A stretch of DNA of 64,000 nucleotides, from contig NZ_JACHXK010000001.1 in NCBI RefSeq assembly GCF_014192105.1, positions 124,001 to 188,000 on the forward strand, written 5' to 3'. The translations under genes were made by a program, and so were the position numbers. Shown here piece after piece: positions 43,974-52,690 of this stretch. The notes beneath the pieces are model-generated. The model made no database searches and was not told the origin of the DNA. It saw only the letters and a list, made by a program, of their open reading frames with translations. Source of the DNA: Paenibacillus phyllosphaerae (GTDB lineage: Bacteria; Bacillota; Bacilli; Paenibacillales; Paenibacillaceae). Every line of letters begins with the position of its first letter. Positions within the stretch are counted from its first letter, which is position 1.

Positions 43974-44909
43974 TTACCAATTCCAGTTGTACTTCATCTC
44001 CCTAAATCCCACATCCCATATTCTCGCATTCCCCTCCAGGGTGATCGTGAGCTCATTGGCCCCTTGAAGATAAATGGAGGACATCTCCGGTTCATCGCTT
44101 GGATCTTCTGCGGACATAGACAGATACTCCTGGCCATCGGCGGAGACGCTTAGACTCCCATAAGCCTCCTCCTGATTGGGAATCCCAAAATTCAAGTAGA
44201 GATACAGCTCCTTTTTGCCTAACGTATAGGTGTACGTCACCGTTTGTTGGCCTTCGGTGCTATATGCATTATACTGGGGCTCTACGTTTTGTTCACCAAT
44301 TTGGAAGCTGTCTCGCTTTGTTCCCGCCGATGAATGTATACCGCTGTTTTTCAGATCGTTTAACGCAACGAAGGTGCCTTGTTCTTTAGTGAACGCGTTG
44401 TCGACGATCCCGAAGCTTCCCCAGATCCCAATCATCAGGACTATGGCGGAGATGCACGTAGCAGCTATGTTTCTCCAGACCCTTTTTGTACGAAATCCTA
44501 ATCTAAACGCCCCGAATCCGACTGCTGCCCCCACTGAGTTTTGAATAACGTCGTTCATATCGAAGCTGCCAAGCAAAGTGAGCGCCTGAACGGTCTCAAG
44601 TACAAGGATACACATGATAAAAAGGATCATGTATCGAAAGAAACCTGTTCGATACAACAACGGGATCAAGATGCCGAAAGGGATAAAGGCGACGATGTTC
44701 CCAAGAGCCCAAACATCCATCAGCGTCGGATGTAGAAGATTCGATAGACCCGGCAGCCTAAAAAACTCATCCGGTAAAAATAGAAAGCTATACCCTGTCA
44801 CCTGATCTACCATTTCTGCTCTGCCAAAAGCAAGAAACATAAAATAAAAAATCAAGACTGTATAGCACAGGGTTATAACCAAAATAACTTTGCGGTGCTT
44901 GGTATTCAT
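43974..44909 (-). CDS. VanZ-family membrane protein
   Basis: A 311-residue protein. The N-terminal half is a VanZ-like four-helix membrane domain (NIVAFIPFGILIPLLY; LETVQALTLLGSFDMNDVIQNSVGAAVGFGAFR, where the D/N-rich stretch is the family signature). The C-terminal half beyond about residue 185 is an extracellular beta-rich domain (TVTYTYTLGKKELYLYLNFG). ATG at 44909 with AAAGGAG six bases upstream. VanZ homologues are linked to teicoplanin or cell-wall stress tolerance, but the function here is not known. Confidence 0.85.
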   Translation of the reverse strand: MNTKHRKVILVITLCYTVLIFYFMFLAFGRAEMVDQVTGYSFLFLPDEFFRLPGLSNLLHPTLMDVWALGNIVAFIPFGILIPLLYRTGFFRYMILFIMCILVLETVQALTLLGSFDMNDVIQNSVGAAVGFGAFRLGFRTKRVWRNIAATCISAIVLMIGIWGSFGIVDNAFTKEQGTFVALNDLKNSGIHSSAGTKRDSFQIGEQNVEPQYNAYSTEGQQTVTYTYTLGKKELYLYLNFGIPNQEEAYGSLSVSADGQEYLSMSAEDPSDEPEMSSIYLQGANELTITLEGNARIWDVGFREMKYNWNW

Positions 44910-44974
44910 TATATTCTCCTTTATACGCAAGTACTGGTTTCGCTTCATGTCCTGCTTCGGATTCCGACCTCCAG

Positions 44975-45420
44975 GAGTGCTGGAGACAAGCAAATCTGAG
45001 CTGATTGCAGCGATTAAGGAGCTTATCCTCCGGGCGCGTCGGAACGCTGGGCTGAGGAACGTGCCGACAAACTGATGGCAGCCGCCGAACGAAATCCGCT
45101 TACTCAAGCAACGATGAGCAGCCATTTTGTAAGCCTTGAAATCCTAGTCCAATCGCTTCTCAAGAACCAAGAGCATCTATCCCGCTTCGAAGTTAAAATA
45201 GATGCTCTCGCTGAAGAGATTGCAACATTCGAACACTTACGCTCAATCCCCGCATCGGCAATAAAATTGCGGCAACAGCTTTATCCGAAGTCGGCGAGAT
45301 CGAGCGGTTCGACAATTCCAAAAAGCTCGTCGCTTTCGCTGGCCTTGATCCAGGCGTCTTCTCCGTAACAAGAAGATAAAGGCGTTCTACGATAAGAGAG
45401 AACTGAGGGCAAGGGACACA
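44975..45420 (+). pseudogene. IS110-family transposase remnant
   Basis: Broken frames on the plus strand give SKSELIAAIKELILRARR, then a helical region and, near 45240-45360, a frameshifted LRSIPxIGNKIAATALSEVG followed by EIERFDNSKKLVAFAGLDPG. This is the helix-hairpin-helix/C-terminal domain of IS110/IS116/IS902 transposases. The N-terminal DEDD catalytic domain is missing and several frameshifts are present, so it is dead. No ends could be defined. Confidence 0.8.
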
Positions 45421-45492
45421 AAGTCGCGAATATAGCTTCTGCAAATCAAGTCCACTATTTACCCGATTACTACCGAATCCATACTGAACGCC

Positions 45493-46380
45493 CTATATAC
45501 CCGAATGAATAATATTCCTCAATTGGATGACCAGACTTTTAAGCCTCTTCTCCCTTTCCAAATAGTATAGCGAAGCTTGTAACAACGGGAGATTCGGTTC
45601 CGCTTTCCTAACCTCCGTTTGGATAAAATGATAAAGCCCTTTCAGCTCCGAACGATGTTCGGCACCGGCTGGAAGAACGTTAAGAGTCGAATCCATCTCC
45701 AGGAATATCTCGGTAAGGATCTGCTCCCTCTCCCCTTGACGGTCCGCGAGCCCCCAGCTTAAATACCTCTCGAACGAAGCTTGTTTCAGTAATGGCTTCG
45801 GATCGGAAGCAACCAAATGCTTAACGAGCACATCGAGCTTGTCCAATATGAACATTGCCGTTTCCTCGAGCGACAACGACTTCTCCTCATAAACAATCCA
45901 AAATAGGTACTCCTTCAGAATCGCTCGATAGATGGAAACCAAATCCCATAAGTACGGATTGATTTTATCGCCGTACACATGCAGCAAGCACTCACTGTGC
46001 CATCGGATGAGCCGTCCCCTAACTTTGTGTCTAAGCGGTTGGAACTTGGGATCTTGTTGGATGGGGAGTTCCGTGAATTCGACCAGTATATGCTTGTACT
46101 CTATAAAATAACGGAATCGTAGAATGATCTGCTGCACAAACTGTTCTTCCGGCAAGAGTCCAGGAAGGCGCGTCAGCTCATCGACCTGATCAAAATAGTC
46201 GTTATGGCATTGATCAAATACCTCACTGAAAAGGTCTTCCTTGGAAGGAAAATATTTATAGACAGAGCCTTTAGCAATACCACAATCCTCTGCAATATCC
46301 TGAATCGTCGTCGATAGAAACCCCCGTTCCTTAAACAGTCTGACCGCCGATTTTACAACATCTTCTCTTGTCACACTCAT
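45493..46380 (-). CDS. TetR-family transcriptional regulator
   Basis: A 295-residue regulator, long for the family. N-terminal helix-turn-helix FLSTTIQDIAEDCGIAKGSVYKYFPSKEDLF, then an all-helical ligand domain with an extended C-terminus. It is divergent from the hydrolase-MFS pair. The 127-bp gap contains TTGACTA/TAGTCAA (46398-46404 and 46437-46443) and ATGACC-ATGA-GTTCAT (46444-46459), good candidates for its operator. It probably represses the exporter until a toxic ligand is bound. Confidence 0.9.
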   Translation of the reverse strand: MSVTREDVVKSAVRLFKERGFLSTTIQDIAEDCGIAKGSVYKYFPSKEDLFSEVFDQCHNDYFDQVDELTRLPGLLPEEQFVQQIILRFRYFIEYKHILVEFTELPIQQDPKFQPLRHKVRGRLIRWHSECLLHVYGDKINPYLWDLVSIYRAILKEYLFWIVYEEKSLSLEETAMFILDKLDVLVKHLVASDPKPLLKQASFERYLSWGLADRQGEREQILTEIFLEMDSTLNVLPAGAEHRSELKGLYHFIQTEVRKAEPNLPLLQASLYYLEREKRLKSLVIQLRNIIHSGI

Positions 46381-46507
46381 AAAAAAGTCTCCTCAGCTTG
46401 ACTATTTATGAATTATCGTACAAAATATCAAACATCTAGTCAAATGACCATGAGTTCATTATAACAAACTGAAGGTCAAATCTAAATCGTTTAGGAGCAC
46501 ATGCGAA

Positions 46508-47080
46508 GTGGAAAAATTATTGGATCCGAAAAAGACAGCGTTGGTTGTCATTGATTTGCAAAAATGGTTAGGGAATCAATACTCCCCTTATTCCGCCCAG
46601 CAGGTGGTATCTAACGCTGCCGCCTTGGCAGATGCTTTCCGTGAGCAAGGCTCGATGGTTGCTCTTGTCCGGGTATCTAGCAAGGATCTTAAGGATATCC
46701 CGAGACCGAAGTTGGATTCTCCTGCGCCACCAATGAATCTGCCTGAGAGATGGGATGAGATCGTCTCGGAGATGCGGGTCGCCGAGACAGACCATATCAT
46801 CACCAAGAAGCAATGGGGAGCTTTTTACGGAACAGATCTCGATCTGCAGTTGCGCCGTCGAGGAATCGACACCATCGTCTTATGCGGGATCGCTACCGGG
46901 CTTGGCGTGGATACGACCGCGCGGGAGGCGTTTATGCATGGGTATCAGCAAATTTTCGCGATTGATGCCATGACCGGATTTTCTCAAGCTGAGCACGATT
47001 ACGTGAAAAATACTATCTTTCCGCGTATTGGACGTATTCGGACAACGCAAGAAATCATCTCTGCACTTGAAGAAGCTTGA
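46508..47080 (+). CDS. Isochorismatase-like hydrolase
   Basis: A 190-residue alpha/beta hydrolase of the isochorismatase superfamily. Catalytic Asp in LVVIDLQKWLG and Lys in IITKKQWGAFYG are present. At the place of the usual nucleophile (motif T-x-x-C-V-x-x-T-A-R) it has TGLGVDTTAR, with Gly for Cys, as in YecD-type members. It may therefore not be a cysteine hydrolase such as a nicotinamidase. GTG start at 46508 behind AGGAG. It sits between a TetR regulator and an MFS exporter, suggesting a detoxification or export unit. Confidence 0.85.
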   Translation: MEKLLDPKKTALVVIDLQKWLGNQYSPYSAQQVVSNAAALADAFREQGSMVALVRVSSKDLKDIPRPKLDSPAPPMNLPERWDEIVSEMRVAETDHIITKKQWGAFYGTDLDLQLRRRGIDTIVLCGIATGLGVDTTAREAFMHGYQQIFAIDAMTGFSQAEHDYVKNTIFPRIGRIRTTQEIISALEEA

Positions 47081-47188
47081 ACCTATTGAGATGTGCCCTT
47101 GGGATCTATCAGGTTCCAGGGGTCGTTTCTTTAATTTAGGGGCGAATCAGCGAGAAACCGGGAGAGAATATTACTTTTTAGTGGGAGG

Positions 47189-48667
47189 TTGATCGCAATT
47201 ACTCAAAGGAGAAGTACCAGGTCCAACAGGATGTACCCCTGGTTAGTTTTATCTGTAACCAGTCTCGGCGCGTTCCTGGTTCTGATCAATATCGGAACGC
47301 TAAATGTCGCATTGCCAGAATTAAGCCAGCAATTTCATGCCAGTGCCTCAGCGTCCAGCTGGATTTTGCTTTCTTATATGCTGGTAAATACTATTCTGAT
47401 ATTAATCTTTGGACAAATTTCGGATATTTTCGGAAGAAAGCGGATGTATTTAGTAGGAATGGCCATATTTACCGTATCCAGTCTACTACTTGGCTATGCG
47501 CCTAATGTAGAGATACTAATTCTTCTTCGGATCGTACAGGCTGCCGGAGGTGCGCTCGTGGTGACAAATACTACACCGCTGATCACCGATGCATTTCCCA
47601 AATCGCAGCTCGGGACCGGACTTGGTCTGAATATATTGTCTGCTTCCGTCGCACAGGTGCTTGGCCCGGTCGTCGGCGGCATGGTCACGACCGCTTGGGG
47701 CTGGAGGTGGGTGTTCTGGTGTAATGTCCCCTTCGGAATTATTGCTCTAATCTGGGGCCTCTGTATTCTAAGGGAGATGCCCCTAACGCGAATCCATTCA
47801 AAAGTGGACAGATATGGAGGCATCATGATTTTTTTCGCTTTAGCCGGGTTAATCATTGCTTTATCCGAGGGGGGAGAGTTGGGTTGGGGAAACATGCAGG
47901 TGATCGGAGGTTTTGCAGTATTCGCCATATTGACCCCGTTATTTATATGGCATGAGCATCGATCTGCATCACCATTGCTTGATTTAAGCCTTTTTAAAAG
48001 CTGGACGTTCGGTATGGCGAACATCGCTACATTTTTTAATTCCTTTTCCCGCACAGCTGTCGCTCTGCTCTTCGCGTTGTATTACCAATTTGCCTTCCAC
48101 CAAAACGCGCTCGATGCCGGTCTCAGGATCCTTCCAATTTCGATAGGGATGTTGGTGATTTCTCCGATTGCCGGCATGTTAACCAAGAGGGTAGCCATTC
48201 GGTTTCTGACCTCGCTTGGAATTCTCATTTCTACAGCAGGACTTCTCCTACTCCTGCTCGTAGTCGGGAGCAATTTTTCTTACGGAGTCACTGCTTGCGG
48301 TATGCTGTTAATCGGGATCGGGACCGGATTATTTCTTACCCCCAATACGACGGAGATTATGACGTCCGTCACAGAGCAAAGCCGCGGGGTTGCGAATGGA
48401 CTGCGGTCCATGCTATATAACTTGGGCCAGGTGCTGAGTACGGCGCTTTCTTTAACCATCGTCGGCGCAGCGCTGCCAGTTCACCTGAAGAACGTACTGT
48501 ATACCGGAAAGAATAATGTGCTTTCGGCCGTTGATTTTACTTTCGTCATTCAAGGTTACCGCTGGGTCATCGTCGCATTAATAGGGACTTCTCTACTGGC
48601 ACTTGCAGCCTCGTGGTTCCGACCGCAACAGAAAATAGATTGTGAAAGCACTTCAGCGGCCACTTGA
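47189..48667 (+). CDS. MFS multidrug exporter, DHA2 (14-helix) family
   Basis: A 492-residue proton-coupled drug exporter of the EmrB/QacA type. Motif A GQISDIFGRKRMYLVG is at about 74-89, motif C-like SVAQVLGPVVGGMVTTAWGWRWVFWCNVPFG at about 150-180, and 14 membrane helices are predicted. The start is uncertain: TTG at 47189 lies directly on a GGGAGG ribosome site, an ATT at 47198 would have better spacing, and ATG at 47231 (MYPWLVL) directly precedes the first helix. It lies 109 bp after the hydrolase gene and is likely part of the TetR-controlled unit. Confidence 0.9.
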   Translation: MIAITQRRSTRSNRMYPWLVLSVTSLGAFLVLINIGTLNVALPELSQQFHASASASSWILLSYMLVNTILILIFGQISDIFGRKRMYLVGMAIFTVSSLLLGYAPNVEILILLRIVQAAGGALVVTNTTPLITDAFPKSQLGTGLGLNILSASVAQVLGPVVGGMVTTAWGWRWVFWCNVPFGIIALIWGLCILREMPLTRIHSKVDRYGGIMIFFALAGLIIALSEGGELGWGNMQVIGGFAVFAILTPLFIWHEHRSASPLLDLSLFKSWTFGMANIATFFNSFSRTAVALLFALYYQFAFHQNALDAGLRILPISIGMLVISPIAGMLTKRVAIRFLTSLGILISTAGLLLLLLVVGSNFSYGVTACGMLLIGIGTGLFLTPNTTEIMTSVTEQSRGVANGLRSMLYNLGQVLSTALSLTIVGAALPVHLKNVLYTGKNNVLSAVDFTFVIQGYRWVIVALIGTSLLALAASWFRPQQKIDCESTSAAT

Positions 48668-48720
48668 TTTTGACGCAATGCAATAATGATTAGCAATGAG
48701 CTCCGAGTCGAATTGAAAGG

Positions 48721-48752
48721 AAATTCCCATTCGATGATTGGGAGATTTCTTG
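48721..48752 (+). terminator. Probable terminator after the MFS gene
   Basis: AAATTCCCA / TTGGGAGATTT hairpin followed by CTTGTTG, 54 bp past the stop. The rest of the 48668-49094 gap has no supportable gene. Confidence 0.45.
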
Positions 48753-49094
48753 TTGAACTCCTCTAACATTTCGTATTATGATGTCAGCCAGTGTTTACTG
48801 GTTGATATCTCTCCTTAGAGTAGATAATTTATTCCTCAACTTGTATATCTGCCCGTAGCGTATTGATGCTCTGGCCACGATACTGTCCGTTGTTTGGTTG
48901 GACAATAGGTTTGAGATGATTGATTTACTGGGCTTTGCTCTGATCCTATCTGCGGTTTTTGTCATTGTTGGAACAGTAAAACATGGCTCTATCCACCACG
49001 TGTGATGGAAGAACAAGTGATGATCTTATTAGAGAAGAACCTTTCATAAGTGGATTTCAGTAATCAAGGAGTAATCACAAGTAGTCTCTATGCT

Positions 49095-49679
49095 CTATCG
49101 TACGCTTGCTGGACATCCGTTTTCTGAGGATCCGACTGTATTTAAAGACTGGACTTGTAAGCGGTCATCGGCGACCTTCAAGACCTTCCCTTGCCCCCAG
49201 GATCTCGAGACATATTCAGTGCCGGATGTCATTAATGCTTGGAGAATCCATATGCAACGTGCTGGGGCTCTACGGGCATCGAGAAGGCCGCACAGCTCCT
49301 CGCAAAAGCGAAAAGCAACTCGCGCGGCGACGCGTTCAATATTAAGGCGAACATCCCCTAGTCCTACGTAAAACATGATGACTTCAAATCCATTCTTCTT
49401 GGCTTCTTGCATCTGACGAATCACATTACCGCCCGCGAGTGTGGTTTCCACTGTAAAATCACGCTTATGCAGGATGCATTCCCTCGCAAGCTTGATCGCC
49501 TCTTTTCCCGCTGAAACTCTTCGACGCTCTGGATTTTCGCGGTCAATTCCACGAGCCAAAGCATCTGGATCGATATTCACACTTACCCCGAGTCGATCAA
49601 CAATTAGGTTGCGAATCGTACTTTTACCGCTGCCGTTATTACCGGCGAATACAAACATTGTAACCAGAGGTTCATTCAT
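49095..49679 (-). pseudogene. Zeta-toxin-like P-loop kinase with scrambled C-terminus
   Basis: From ATG at 49679 the frame gives MNEPLVTMFVFAGNNGSGKS (Walker A) and continues as a zeta toxin/UDP-GlcNAc kinase-like protein: NIDPDALARGID, FTVETTLAGG, VIMFYVGLGDVRLNIERVAARV. After RVAARV, where relatives continue RGGHxIPxxDVxRRY, the frame reads unrelated residues. Other frames carry hints of the expected continuation, so one or more frameshifts have destroyed the C-terminal third. It overlaps the upstream small gene by eight bases, as in toxin-antitoxin operons. Confidence 0.7.
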
Positions 49680-49848
49680 GGTGAAGGTCCTGTACATTCA
49701 TTCGCTCGACCTCGCCATTGCTGTATTCTTTCACAAACTCGCCTTCGCTGGTTTTGTATACGATATAGGTTCCATTGGCTTTTGCATCCAGTTTTGCTCG
49801 ATCCCCGGTCAATTTAATAAACTTCCCCAGATCTTGTGTGCGATTCAC
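49672..49848 (-). CDS. Small protein upstream of the zeta-like gene; putative antitoxin
   Basis: A 58-residue frame from GTG at 49848: NRTQDLGKFIKLTGDRAK, continuing LDAKANGTYIVYKTSEGE and ending DLHHE. Its stop overlaps the start of the zeta-like kinase by eight bases. A GGGG stretch lies ahead of the GTG. No match to a known antitoxin family is claimed; the reading rests on size, overlap and partner. Confidence 0.5.
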   Translation of the reverse strand: MNRTQDLGKFIKLTGDRAKLDAKANGTYIVYKTSEGEFVKEYSNGEVERMNVQDLHHE

Positions 49849-49988
49849 GCTAACCCCGTCCCCTCATTTGGAAGATAACAAAGTATATCATATCTTCATG
49901 GTTAATATTAGTTTCACCCATGTGTACAACATGACAAACAGACGTACCTGTTTGATACGTCTGTCATTACCCGAGTAAGGCAGTTCCC

Positions 49989-50522
49989 TCACTTCTTCTG
50001 CTTATAAAACTCATGATACAACTTCATCAACGCCCGCTTCTCAATCCGCGACACGTAGGAGCGACTTATCCCAAGCTCCTTCGCAATCTCCCGCTGCGTC
50101 CGCTCTTCCCCGCCATGCTCCAGCCCGAACCGGCCTACGACAACTTCCTTCTCCCGATCATCGAGGATATCCAGGTTTTTATATATCTTGCTCTTCTCAA
50201 TCTTCAGCTGCACCTTCTCAACAACGTCATCTGCCTCTGATCCGAGGATATCTATTAAAGTAATCTCGTTCCCCTCTTTGTCCGTTCCGATCGGATCGTG
50301 CAAGGAAACATCCTTCTTCGTCTTCTTCAAGCTGCGCAAATGCATAAGTATCTCGTTCTCGATACACCGGGCGGCGAAGGTTGCGAGCTTCGTGCCTTTG
50401 CCCTGCTGGAAGCTCTCGATCGCTTTGATCAGACCGATCGTGCCGATCGAGATCAAGTCCTCCAGATCCTCGCCCGTGTTGTCGAATTTTTTGACTATGT
50501 GAACACAACCTGATGTAACCAA
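49989..50522 (-). pseudogene. sigK: sigK 3' fragment, copy D (open frame, 5' truncated)
   Basis: Open frame of 177 codons starting with a TTG inside the junction repeat (VTSGCV, then [20 protein letters not shown] to FYKQKK and stop). It matches SigK from the middle of region 2 through region 4, with the region 4 helix-turn-helix [20 protein letters not shown]. There is no ribosome site, and core-binding regions 1.2/2.1 are missing, so it cannot be a working sigma factor. Differs from copy F by only two residues but by some 45 bases (my count by eye). Confidence 0.9.
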
Positions 50523-50530
50523 TGGTTAGT
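50499..50530 (-). repeat. sigK junction repeat, copy D
   Basis: Same 32-bp block as in copy C, with one base changed in the core (CCTGATG for CCTAATG). It supplies the stop codon of the short frame to its right. Confidence 0.8.
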
Positions 50531-50711
50531 GAATCAGTCCTTGCGTCAGTTTGCTAAAGTGTGAATGAGTTAGGTGGCCAATAGTGGTTTTTCCTTCATG
50601 ATGAAATTCAATTACGAACTTTGAAGAGGACAGAACAAAGGTGTCAGAACTAACTGCCAATACATCTTCTAAAGAATCAACGACTTTGTGAAGTTGCGTC
50701 TGAACTATCAA
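50526..50711 (-). CDS. Possible hypothetical protein or gene fragment
   Basis: A 61-codon frame (TTG start) whose stop lies inside the junction repeat. Reads MIVQTQLHKVVDSLEDVLAV and ends HSHFSKLTQGLIH. The composition is protein-like, but there is no ribosome site, and it may be the tail of a gene truncated at the junction. Unrecognised. Confidence 0.25.
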   Translation of the reverse strand: MIVQTQLHKVVDSLEDVLAVSSDTFVLSSSKFVIEFHHEGKTTIGHLTHSHFSKLTQGLIH

Positions 50712-50757
50712 TGCGGTAGCCCGTCAACGCGTTTGGCTGTCTTTTTTATAATACGGT

Positions 50758-51066
50758 TTGCTACGGACACGACATGAAGAAGTATTTTTGGGGTTGCATA
50801 CACTTACTCCACACGATCATCATAAGATCACAATAAACGTTGGTAATAGCCCAGACCAAAGAAACGTCAAGGACATTGAATTGTTCTTTGAAGCTTCACT
50901 TAGAGAAGAGTTTATGCTTACTTATGGTACGGTTCCCCGCAATGTATCTAAGCTAAGCACAAAATACAGTTTGACCATAATATCTACATCAGTATATAAA
51001 GTGAAAACCACTCCTGACAATGGAGTGGTTTCTTTAATTACACTAACGTTCTTCGTACTTCAATGA
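50758..51066 (+). CDS. Doubtful hypothetical frame
   Basis: A 102-codon frame with no ribosome site. Its last 20 codons run through a terminator-like hairpin (51005-51036), which argues that any real gene ends earlier. Residues 10-70 (HTLTPHDHHKITINVGNSPD) look protein-like. Possibly a remnant. The remaining DNA to 51336 shows nothing clear. Confidence 0.2.
   Translation: MLRTRHEEVFLGLHTLTPHDHHKITINVGNSPDQRNVKDIELFFEASLREEFMLTYGTVPRNVSKLSTKYSLTIISTSVYKVKTTPDNGVVSLITLTFFVLQ
51005..51036 (+). terminator. Terminator-like hairpin
   Basis: AACCACTCC / GGAGTGGTT stem followed by TCTTT. It suggests that a transcript entered from the left, for a gene now lost or unrecognised. Confidence 0.5.
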
Positions 51067-51336
51067 AACAGGAGTAGCTTCCGCGGCGGCAAACTACTCC
51101 CTGTACAGTCTCCCGTTAGGTAAACGAGCTGATAATTGTATCCTTCTCACAATCATCTATTGATGCATTATCAGAATTTCAAGAGCCTTGTTAGTAACCA
51201 CTAAATAAGAATTATTAGAATAGCAGGAGTCACCTCCTGACCAATCGCAAAATGTATTTCCTTGAATTTCACCTCTCAGAGTAATCTCGGACGTTTGAAA
51301 GCTAGGGGCGATTTTTGCCCTTAGGCTTATGAACTA

Positions 51337-52026
51337 TTAATGAACCTCTTTGGTTGTTGTTGCCTCTTCATTTGTTGGTTCCACCGGGGGATCCTTCTCG
51401 GTTAATACTGCCTCTTCTGTTGATGGAAGCTGATCTTCTAATTGGAGTTCCTGGTTCTTCTTCTTTAACTTCGTTTTCAATTCATCAATTTTTAATTTCT
51501 TTTCTTGTTTGTTTTCTTGGACAACTACTGAATTATCTGTTTTGTTTACTCTCAGAACACCTTGTTTACCCCAAGAATGGCCGCCTTCTGTCAAAAAGAC
51601 TACAACCTCATCTCCTTCTTGCAAAAATCCACCATCTGGCTCTACGATGCGGTCTTCAAGTTCCCCGCCTTCTTCCATATATATAATATTTTTCTTCTTC
51701 TCTTTGCCCTTAATGATTTCTGTAACCTCTATGGTGATGGGGGTTTCAACGTTCTCAACAAATTTTCCTTCATTTTCTTTCGTGACATCTATTTCTGTCG
51801 TAACCGGAATTTTGACGATCTCTGTTTTACCCCTCTGTTTAACAACACCATGTGCTACTACTTCAGCTTCACCCATAAGTTGTTCCGTTTCAAAATATGG
51901 GTAAGACGCTGAGTCATGATAAACTGGCTTAACAATTTTTTCTGAATGACCAAGAAAAGGATAATATAGCCCAGCCGTTACGCATGCCACAATCACAGTA
52001 CCTGTCAACGCAATCTTTTTAATCAT
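51337..52026 (-). CDS. Exported protein of unknown function, partner of the metalloprotease
   Basis: A 229-residue protein. It has an N-terminal membrane/signal segment (MIKKIALTGTVIVACVTAGLYY), a central beta-rich domain (about 45-165: MGEAEVVAHGVVKQRGKTEI; ITIEVTEIIKGKEKKKNIIY; LQEGDEVVVFLT) and a Lys/Glu-rich, then Glu/Pro/Thr-rich tail. AGGAGG precedes the ATG. It begins 28 bp after the stop of the protease gene, so the two are cotranscribed. It is not recognised. The segment EVxEIIKGK...YMEEGG recurs in small exported Bacillales proteins, but no function is claimed. Confidence 0.7.
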   Translation of the reverse strand: MIKKIALTGTVIVACVTAGLYYPFLGHSEKIVKPVYHDSASYPYFETEQLMGEAEVVAHGVVKQRGKTEIVKIPVTTEIDVTKENEGKFVENVETPITIEVTEIIKGKEKKKNIIYMEEGGELEDRIVEPDGGFLQEGDEVVVFLTEGGHSWGKQGVLRVNKTDNSVVVQENKQEKKLKIDELKTKLKKKNQELQLEDQLPSTEEAVLTEKDPPVEPTNEEATTTKEVH

Positions 52027-52054
52027 CCGTAGAACTCCTCCTCCAAATTTTTAG

Positions 52055-52690
52055 TTAATCCCAATAAATAAGCTGAAAAGAAGCTGTGTCATAGGATTCT
52101 AATGATCTTTGGTATGTCGTATTAAAGAAAACGCTTGGGTACATTGTATTATTCGAATCGCCAGAGTTATGAGTCTCGCCTTCCTCATGGCAATGTGCTA
52201 CACCTAAGGCATGACCTAGTTCATGAGCAGCATTAACCTGTATGTCAATTTTGTTTTCCTCAGCGCCATTGGTAAACGAATATCTCAAATTAAATGCTAT
52301 ATCAGTTGCACTTAAATATTCCTTACCGCCGGAGGTGTATTTTGTAGGAAACATCTTACCAGACCAGGGATACGACGTACTATTTACAGTATAAAAGTCA
52401 TTTTCAACGTCGGTAGTTGTTACAGATAGTTTCGGGAGACTAGTAGCGCTATCACTGGTATTTGCATCTGCAACATTGTTCCATGATGACATTGCTGCTT
52501 GAATAGGCGTCTTCCAAGTATCGTTAAAAGGAACATTAAATTGGACAGCAGTAGTTTTAGAATACCATCTATATCCTAAGCCTTTTGCTTGAACGGTACT
52601 TACATAGGAAGTTCCCACGAATACCACAATCCCAAGTGCGATCATTGTAATGGTTGTTTTATTTTTCGAAACAAATTTCATCATATCCAT
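52055..52690 (-). CDS. Exported matrixin-like zinc metalloprotease
   Basis: A 211-residue secreted protease of the metzincin clan. Signal peptide at about 1-35 (IALGIVVFVGTSYVSTVQA), then a catalytic domain with the zinc motif HELGHALGVAHC (HExxHxxGxxH) at about 157-168 and a candidate Met-turn NTMYPS shortly after. The upstream part (TTAVQFNVPFNDTWKTPIQAAMSSWNNVADA) fits the M10/M57 fold. ATG at 52690 with GAGGAG upstream. First gene of a two-gene unit. AT-rich. Target unknown. Confidence 0.85.
   Translation of the reverse strand: MDMMKFVSKNKTTITMIALGIVVFVGTSYVSTVQAKGLGYRWYSKTTAVQFNVPFNDTWKTPIQAAMSSWNNVADANTSDSATSLPKLSVTTTDVENDFYTVNSTSYPWSGKMFPTKYTSGGKEYLSATDIAFNLRYSFTNGAEENKIDIQVNAAHELGHALGVAHCHEEGETHNSGDSNNTMYPSVFFNTTYQRSLESYDTASFQLIYWD

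Noticed and set aside
48795-49016. 73-codon minus-strand frame in the gap after the MFS gene
   Set aside because: No ribosome site, no similarity recognised, low-information composition; kept as intergenic.
49989-50522. sigK copy D as a working sigma factor
   Set aside because: Lacks regions 1.2 and 2.1 needed for core binding, starts with TTG inside a repeat and has no ribosome site; sister copies are broken at the same place.
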